This document shows, piece by piece, positions 57,936 to 64,000 of a stretch of 64,000 nucleotides of DNA. The position numbers and the translations under genes were made by a program. The notes under the pieces were generated by a model. The model was not told where the DNA came from. It saw only the letters and a program-made list of their open reading frames with translations, and did no database searches. Each line of letters starts with the position of its first letter. Positions within the stretch are counted from its first letter, which is position 1. The stretch is from positions 1-64,000 of the forward strand of contig CANIZL010000007.1 in the NCBI GenBank assembly GCA_947471985.1, given 5' to 3'. Source of the stretch: Verrucomicrobiota bacterium (GTDB taxonomy: Bacteria; Verrucomicrobiota; Verrucomicrobiia; Limisphaerales; UBA9464).

Positions 57936-58268
57936 AGCAGGGTTCGTGGTTCGAGAGGATCTCGTCTTGCAGGGAATTCTGTATGAGTGTTACCACACAG
58001 GTAAACACTGTCAAGGCTTCCCAAAGATGCCCCACCCAACACGGACCCCGCAGGCCACTCAGAAGGCGGTGGGAGTACTCAGTGGACGTCGAAAAAATGC
58101 GGGGCGATATTGCGACGCTTGCCGTCAGGCCAAGGAACCTCTCCGAAGAAGCCGGCGGGTTAAACACTCAGCGCCCGTCGGCAACTGTGCTCCAAGCGAT
58201 CCCGCGCCAGACCGCGGCCCAAGGGGAAACACCGTCCAATCGTCCCTAAACCATCCGCCTCCCGGTCC

Positions 58269-58556
58269 TCAGTGCCCTGCCCGCAGGGTTGCCTGACCGT
58301 GCAGCAGTTTGACGCAACAGGTCAGCCGATACTTCTCCGGATCCTTGTTCCACTGATCCAAAACGTCGAGTTCCTCATCGGTGGCGGGACTCAGATTCTC
58401 CATGCCGGAGACGACTTCCGCCGCACACGTACCGCACGAGCAGTTGAAGCAGCCGGCCTCCATTTCCACGCCCGCCTGTTCGCCCGCCTCCACCAACAGT
58501 TCCCCGTCCGCGACCTCGGCAGTAGCGTTGGAAGGAAGAATGGTAATTCGTGCCAT
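58269..58556 (-). CDS. 2Fe-2S ferredoxin
   Basis: GCFNCSCGTCAAEVV ... YRLTCCV; start at 58556. Confidence 0.9.
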   Translation of the reverse strand: MARITILPSNATAEVADGELLVEAGEQAGVEMEAGCFNCSCGTCAAEVVSGMENLSPATDEELDVLDQWNKDPEKYRLTCCVKLLHGQATLRAGH

Positions 58557-58803
58557 GCCTGAAGAGGTAACGGGGCGGCGGAGGTTTTCAAGACAACCCA
58601 CGCCCCTCCCCGCCGTCGCCCACGCGATTCACCCCGATCTACCGGGCGCCTCGGCGGTCATTTTGAGGCGGAACCAACCACGCTGACCTGCCCAGCGCCG
58701 CAATTCCAAGGGAATCCGCCATCCTCCTCCCGTGCCCACCCCTCCAACGAAGCCTTAGTTTTTTCTCGCGGAGGGTCCGCCTGAGCGACTTAATTTAGCC
58801 CCC

Positions 58804-60909
58804 GTGCACCACTTGAATTTCCTCCGCGCCCGCACCGCTTTGGGCCGAGCCATCGCTCTGGCCGCCTTCGCGGCATCGCTGCCGACCCAAGTCCTACAGG
58901 CCGCCGACCACGCCCACGGTCTTGCCGCCGCTCAAGCAGCCGTAAAGGCCATGACCACTCCCTCGGGCGTCGCCGCCAGCCTGTTCGCGGCGGAACCCAT
59001 GGTCGTCAATCCCGCCGACATGGACGTGGATCAACGGGGACGTGTCTGGGTCACCGAAGGGGCCAATTATCGCTCCACGTTTCAGAAATGGGGCGTCCTC
59101 CGGCCGGAAGGCGACCGGATTCAGATTCTGGAGGACACCGATGGCGATGGTATCGCGGATCGGGCGAAAACATTTTATCAGGATCTCAGCATCAACACGG
59201 CCCTCGGCATCTGCGTGCTGGGCAACCGGGTGATCGTCTCGAGCGCTCCCGGTGTGTTTATTTTGACCGACACCGACGGCGATGACGTGGCCGACCAGCG
59301 CGAGCTGCTGTTCTCCTGCGATCCCAAACAGGCGGATCATGACCACGCGATGCACGCGTTCGTCTTCGGTCCGGATGGCAAACTCTATTTCAATTACGGC
59401 AATGCCGGCGGCTACCTCCGGCAACCGCCCGCGAGCCTGAAGAAGTTGCCCCTGCATGGGAAACTCGATCTGGCGGAATTGGCCCGCGGGGAATTCGTCA
59501 AGGACATCGACGGCCGCGAGGTCACCGCCCAAGGCAAGCCGTATCGCCAGGGCATGGCGTTCCGCTGCAATCTCGACGGATCCCAGCTGGAGGTAATCGG
59601 GCACAATTTCCGGAACAACTACGAAGTAGCCGTGGATTCGTACGGCACCGTCTGGCAGCCCGACAATGATGACGACGGCAATCAGGGCGTGCGCATCAAT
59701 TACGTCATGGAAGGCGGCAACTATGGCTACACGGACGAACTCACCGGAGCCGGCTGGGGCCAGAAGCGCACCGGCTGGGAAAAGGAAATCCCCCGGCGCC
59801 ACTGGCACCTGAACGATCCCGGCGTGGTGCCCAATCTGCTGCTGACCGGTGCGGGCTCGCCGACCGGCATGGCCTTCTATGAAGGGGACCTCCTGCCCGC
59901 CGCCTTCCGTGGGCAACCGATCCACTGTGATGCCGGTCCGCGAGTGGTGCGCGCCTATCCCGCCACGGCGAAGGGCGCCGGTTACGAGGCCACCATCGAA
60001 AACCTGCTGACCACCCAGGACTCCTGGTTCCGACCCAGCGACGTCGCCGTGGGTCCGGACGGTTCGCTGTACGTGGCCGACTGGAACGACGCCGGTGTGG
60101 GCGGGCACTACATGGCGGATCAAAGCGTGGAAACCATGACCGGCCGGGTGATCCGGCTGGCACCTCCCGGCCAGCGGCCCGTCGTTCCAGCCTTGGATCT
60201 GAAGACCCCCGCGGGTGCTGTGGCGGCCCTGAAGTCCCCCAATCGCGCCACCTATTATCTGGCCTGGACCGCGGTGCAAAAATTCGGTCCGGCGGCGGCC
60301 CCGGCGTTGGGAAAACTGTGGCACTCCAAGACAGCCCCCGCCCACCACCGGGCGCGAGCGTTGCAAGCGCTCACCCGTCTGGCGGGCAAATCCGAGACGG
60401 GCATCGCCGAGGGCCTGCTGGATGCGAATCCCAATCTCCGAATCACGGCGTACCGCATCGCCCGCGATTTGAATCACCACGTCCTGGCCCACGCCCAGAA
60501 GCTGGCGCTCGACCCCAACCCGGCCGTGCGTCGGGAAGTGGCGGTTTCGCTGCGGCGACTGAATGCTCCCGAGATTCCCCAGCTGTGGTCCCAATTGGCG
60601 CGCCAGTATGACGGTTCGGATCGCTGGTACCTGGAGGCTCTGGGCATCGGCGCGGGCGCCCAATGGGACGCCTGCCTCGGTGCCTATCTCGGCGCGATCA
60701 AGAACGATCTCTCCGCCCCTGGCGCGGCCGACATCGTCTGGCGCAGCCGATCCAAAGCCACCCCGGCCCTGCTGGTCAAACTGGTCACGGCCCCGGGACT
60801 CAGCACAGACCAGAAGGATCACTACATGCGGGCGTTCGATTTCCTGAGCGGGAAGGAAAAAGAGGCGGCTTTGGAAGAACTGGCGTTGGCGCAGTTGAAT
60901 GCCAAGTGA
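58804..60909 (+). CDS. PVC-type membrane-bound dehydrogenase-like propeller protein with HEAT-like repeats
   Basis: AEPMVVNPADMDVDQRGRVWVTEGANYRS, ILEDTDGDGIADRAKTFYQDL, VGPDGSLYVADWNDAGVGGHY; C-terminal HEAT-like repeats. Confidence 0.85.
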   Translation: MHHLNFLRARTALGRAIALAAFAASLPTQVLQAADHAHGLAAAQAAVKAMTTPSGVAASLFAAEPMVVNPADMDVDQRGRVWVTEGANYRSTFQKWGVLRPEGDRIQILEDTDGDGIADRAKTFYQDLSINTALGICVLGNRVIVSSAPGVFILTDTDGDDVADQRELLFSCDPKQADHDHAMHAFVFGPDGKLYFNYGNAGGYLRQPPASLKKLPLHGKLDLAELARGEFVKDIDGREVTAQGKPYRQGMAFRCNLDGSQLEVIGHNFRNNYEVAVDSYGTVWQPDNDDDGNQGVRINYVMEGGNYGYTDELTGAGWGQKRTGWEKEIPRRHWHLNDPGVVPNLLLTGAGSPTGMAFYEGDLLPAAFRGQPIHCDAGPRVVRAYPATAKGAGYEATIENLLTTQDSWFRPSDVAVGPDGSLYVADWNDAGVGGHYMADQSVETMTGRVIRLAPPGQRPVVPALDLKTPAGAVAALKSPNRATYYLAWTAVQKFGPAAAPALGKLWHSKTAPAHHRARALQALTRLAGKSETGIAEGLLDANPNLRITAYRIARDLNHHVLAHAQKLALDPNPAVRREVAVSLRRLNAPEIPQLWSQLARQYDGSDRWYLEALGIGAGAQWDACLGAYLGAIKNDLSAPGAADIVWRSRSKATPALLVKLVTAPGLSTDQKDHYMRAFDFLSGKEKEAALEELALAQLNAK

Positions 60910-61235
60910 AGTTGCTCTTCATCTGCTCGCGCAACCTGATTCGCAGCCTGACGGCGGAAGCGTGTTTTCGGGGTGACCCGGTGCACACGGTGCGCAGCGC
61001 CGGCACGGAACCCAGCGCCCGCCGCCGCGTGACGCCCGGCGATCTCGGCTGGGCCGACGCCATCCTGGTGATGGAGAAAAAGCACGCCGCCTACTTAAAA
61101 AGCCGCTTCCCCGAGGACATCGAGGGGAAGCGGCTGATCGTTCTGCAGATCCCCGACGACTATGAATTCGGGGACCCCGACCTCGTGGCCCAGTTGCGGG
61201 GCCGCGTGGAGGAGGAATTTCAGGGCCGCAGATAA
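60906..61235 (+). CDS. Low-molecular-weight protein tyrosine phosphatase-like protein
   Basis: GTG at 60906 overlapping the previous stop: VKLLFICSRNLIRSLTAEACFRG...VRSAGTEPSARRRVTPGDLGWADAILVMEKKH...IPDDYEFGDPDL. Confidence 0.82.
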   Translation: MKLLFICSRNLIRSLTAEACFRGDPVHTVRSAGTEPSARRRVTPGDLGWADAILVMEKKHAAYLKSRFPEDIEGKRLIVLQIPDDYEFGDPDLVAQLRGRVEEEFQGRR

Positions 61236-63376
61236 TACTTCTGGGTGTATTCCTGAACCATTCGCCAGGTGCTGTATTGCGCCGCCAGCGTGACCCAGGC
61301 GTGCCGGATCCGTTGAATCCACTCCCGCGGAATGCCATCGGCATCGCGCTGGAAGAAGAGCGGAATGACCTGCTCGGTGAGGGCGCGATAAAGGTTCTCG
61401 CTGTCCACCCGGTCCTGCTCGTTGACGTCGTCGGGGTGGCTGTCCGGACCGATGCCAAATCCGTTTTTGCCGTCGAAGCCCTCGCGCCACCAGCCATCGA
61501 GAATGCTGAGGTTCAAACATCCGTGCGTCGTGGTCTTCATGCCGCTGGTACCCGAGGCCTCCAACGGGCGGCGCGGATTGTTCAGCCAGATATCACAGCC
61601 CGCCACCATCTGACGCGCCACGTGAATGTCGTAGTTTTCCAGGAAAATCAGGTGTCCCTTCAGCTCGCTGAATTTGGACAGATGAATGACCTTTTGAATG
61701 AAGGCCTTGCCCATGTCATCCCGCGGATGCGCCTTGCCGGCAAAAACGAATTGGATCGGGCGCTTGGTGTCGCGAATCAGGCGCACCACCTCTTCGAATC
61801 GATCAAAAATCAACGGGGCGCGCTTGTACGTGGCGAACCGGCGGGCAAAACCAATCGTCAACGCATCGGGATTTAAGAAGGAATCAAACGTGATGAAATC
61901 CCCCTGACTGAACGTGCGGCCCTGCAGGAGCAGGCGACGACGGGCAAATTCGATCAACTCGCGACGCAGCTTGTACCGGAGCGACCAGACCTCGGCGTCG
62001 GAAATCACCGACGGATCCGCCAGTTTCTTCCAGAATTCCGGGGTGTTCGCGTCGGTGACAAAATCGTGATCCATCCGGTTGGGGAACTGCTCCTGGAATT
62101 TCCGTCGCCAAACCCGCCGCATCGTGCCCTTCATCCAACCGACGAGGTGAACACCATTCGTAATATGCCCAATGGGCACCTCCGAGGCATCCGTCGTGTG
62201 GTACAACTCGCGCCACATATCGCGGCTGACCTGTCCGTGCAGTTCGCTGACCCCGTTGGCCGCCCGCGAGAAGCGCAAACCGAGCACGGTCATGCAGAAG
62301 GGTTCCGACAGATCACCCGTACGAACCCGTCCCAGGTTCATGACGTCCTCGTGCCCAAGCTTGAGCCCCTCCGCGAACTTGCCGGCCGCATAGCGCATCA
62401 GATCGCTGCTGAACCGATCGTGCCCCGCCTCCACCGGCGTGTGGGTGGTAAAGAGACACTCCTGCTTGGTGCGGAGACCCGCCTCCGCAAACGGCATGCC
62501 GGCCGCCATTTTTTCGCGGATCAACTCCAGGGTTAGAAAGGCCGCATGGCCCTCGTTCATGTGGAAGTTGCCGGGGCGATAGCCCAGCGCCCGCAGCAGG
62601 CGGACGCCGCCCACGCCAAGGACGATCTCCTGCAGGATACGCGTCGTCGAGTCGCCTCCATAAACGCGCAGGGTGAGATCCCGATGATGCGGTTCATTTT
62701 CGGGGCGATTGGTATCGAGCAGGTAAACCGGCACCCGGCCGACATTCACGCGCCAGGCATGGAAATAAACCACCGCCCCCTGCAGACGTACCGAACCCAC
62801 CAACGGCACGCCGGCCCCGGTCAGGACCGGTTCCAGCGGGAGGTTTTGGGGATGGAGCTGGGTGTAATACTCCGTCTGCCAGTTCTCGTGATTGAAGCCC
62901 TGCTGGAAGTAGCCCTCCTGGTAAAACAGGGAGATGCCGACAAACGGCAGGCCCAGATCCGAAGCGGACTTGGCATGGTCGCCGGCCAACGCTCCGAGAC
63001 CACCCGCAGCGATCGGCAAAGTCTCGTGAAAGGCAAATTCGGCGCTGAAGTAGGCGACCGGCTGGCCGACCAGCGCCGGGGCATTGGCGGCAGCCCAAGT
63101 GGTCTTGGTCTGGAGATACTGATCAAAATCAGCCAGCACCTTCCGCACCCGCCCGGCGAAACCCGGCTCCTGCAGGCGCACTCGCAGTTCATACGGCGAA
63201 AGCTCCCGCAGTACGGCCACCGCATTGTGATACAGATTCTGCCACCCCCGCGGCGACAGTTCCTGAAACAACTCCTGGGCATCCTGATCCCAGCTCCACC
63301 AAAGGTTCCGAGCCAGGCGGTCTAACCCGGCCGTCAGCTCACTCAATTCAGCCTGTGTCAGCGGTGTGGTTGCCAT
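61220..63376 (-). CDS. glgP: Alpha-glucan phosphorylase (GT35, short type)
   Basis: ARNLWWSWDQDAQELF, VAYFSAEFAFHETLPIAAGGLGALAGDHAKSASDLGLPFVGISL, FVFAGKAHPRDDMGKAFI, GTSGMKTTTHGCLNLSILDGWW. Confidence 0.95.
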   Translation of the reverse strand: MATTPLTQAELSELTAGLDRLARNLWWSWDQDAQELFQELSPRGWQNLYHNAVAVLRELSPYELRVRLQEPGFAGRVRKVLADFDQYLQTKTTWAAANAPALVGQPVAYFSAEFAFHETLPIAAGGLGALAGDHAKSASDLGLPFVGISLFYQEGYFQQGFNHENWQTEYYTQLHPQNLPLEPVLTGAGVPLVGSVRLQGAVVYFHAWRVNVGRVPVYLLDTNRPENEPHHRDLTLRVYGGDSTTRILQEIVLGVGGVRLLRALGYRPGNFHMNEGHAAFLTLELIREKMAAGMPFAEAGLRTKQECLFTTHTPVEAGHDRFSSDLMRYAAGKFAEGLKLGHEDVMNLGRVRTGDLSEPFCMTVLGLRFSRAANGVSELHGQVSRDMWRELYHTTDASEVPIGHITNGVHLVGWMKGTMRRVWRRKFQEQFPNRMDHDFVTDANTPEFWKKLADPSVISDAEVWSLRYKLRRELIEFARRRLLLQGRTFSQGDFITFDSFLNPDALTIGFARRFATYKRAPLIFDRFEEVVRLIRDTKRPIQFVFAGKAHPRDDMGKAFIQKVIHLSKFSELKGHLIFLENYDIHVARQMVAGCDIWLNNPRRPLEASGTSGMKTTTHGCLNLSILDGWWREGFDGKNGFGIGPDSHPDDVNEQDRVDSENLYRALTEQVIPLFFQRDADGIPREWIQRIRHAWVTLAAQYSTWRMVQEYTQKYYLRP

Positions 63377-63651
63377 TTTTGAAAAGTGCTATCGATACCG
63401 CAGGAACAATGCGTCCCCGCCAAGGCGGAAACTACTACCCGCCAATCCGGTCGGGGCAAACAGAATTCCTCCTGCCACCCACAAATCCCATTCATTCCCC
63501 CCAATCTCCCAACGGGTCACCGGGCACCTTACTTCATTCGTCGGAACCGCCGGCTGTCATTTGAGCCGCCGCCCAAAGCCCGCCATGCTGCCGCCATGTG
63601 GCCTGACGGTAACCGCTTCCACCCGCTATCCCGGAAAGGGATCACCCCCCC

Positions 63652-64000
63652 GTGAACCTGCCGAACCAGTTGACCACCTCGCGGTTCGTCCTCACCGCGG
63701 TCTTCCTCTGGGCCGTCTTCTGGCGCGGCCCGATCAATGACACCCTGGCGCTGGCCTTTTTCTGCCTCGCGAGCCTCACGGATCTCCTCGACGGAAAGAT
63801 TGCCCGCGAACGCGGTCTGATCACCAGCTTCGGCACCCTGATGGATCCCCTTGCCGACAAGATCCTTACCTGTTCCGCCTTCATCGCCCTGGTGGAACGG
63901 CATGTCATCAGTCCGCCTCCCGGGGTGTTTACCCTCGGCGCCTACACCGCCCGCCCACAGGTCGCGGCCTGGATGGTGGTGATCATCGTGGCTCGGGAGC
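63652..64000 (+). CDS. pgsA: CDP-diacylglycerol--glycerol-3-phosphate 3-phosphatidyltransferase, partial at window edge
   Basis: VNLPNQLTTSRFVLTAVFLWAVF...SLTDLLDGKIARERGLITSFGTLMDPLADKILTCSAF (CDP-alcohol phosphotransferase motif). Absent from the ORF track because it runs off the window. Confidence 0.88.
   Translation, partial: MNLPNQLTTSRFVLTAVFLWAVFWRGPINDTLALAFFCLASLTDLLDGKIARERGLITSFGTLMDPLADKILTCSAFIALVERHVISPPPGVFTLGAYTARPQVAAWMVVIIVARE

Noticed and set aside
58894-60822. 642-aa minus-strand ORF
   Set aside because: Antisense to the dehydrogenase-like gene; no recognisable family.

Overview
High-GC chromosomal window that reads as Verrucomicrobia/PVC-type: PVC-type cytochrome/dehydrogenase proteins, a pseudopilin with a DGH-type motif, VCBS-repeat and VWA/TPR proteins. 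Identifications are from motif recognition only; no searches were run. About 50 protein-coding genes are supported. No rRNA, tRNA or CRISPR array was recognised. The best candidate for an undescribed system is a ~14 kb block (15339-29166). It begins with a CHASE-domain hybrid histidine kinase and a sigma-54-activating (NtrC-type) response regulator. A near-canonical -24/-12 promoter with upstream TGTTTCA/TGAAACA repeats follows. Downstream are ten co-oriented genes: an outer-membrane channel, a BMP-type ABC importer, two paralogous cysteine hydrolases (one strongly biuret-hydrolase-like), an NCS2/AzgA-type permease, a cupin and a stand-alone allophanate-hydrolase C-terminal domain. I propose it is a regulated uptake and hydrolysis system for biuret/triuret or related ureides. 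Other items of interest: a heavy-metal RND operon with an apparently hairpin-less adaptor and Cys/His-rich small proteins, two unusual multidomain secreted esterases, REP-like repeats beside a partial Y1 transposase, convergent gene overlaps and several clear hairpins.
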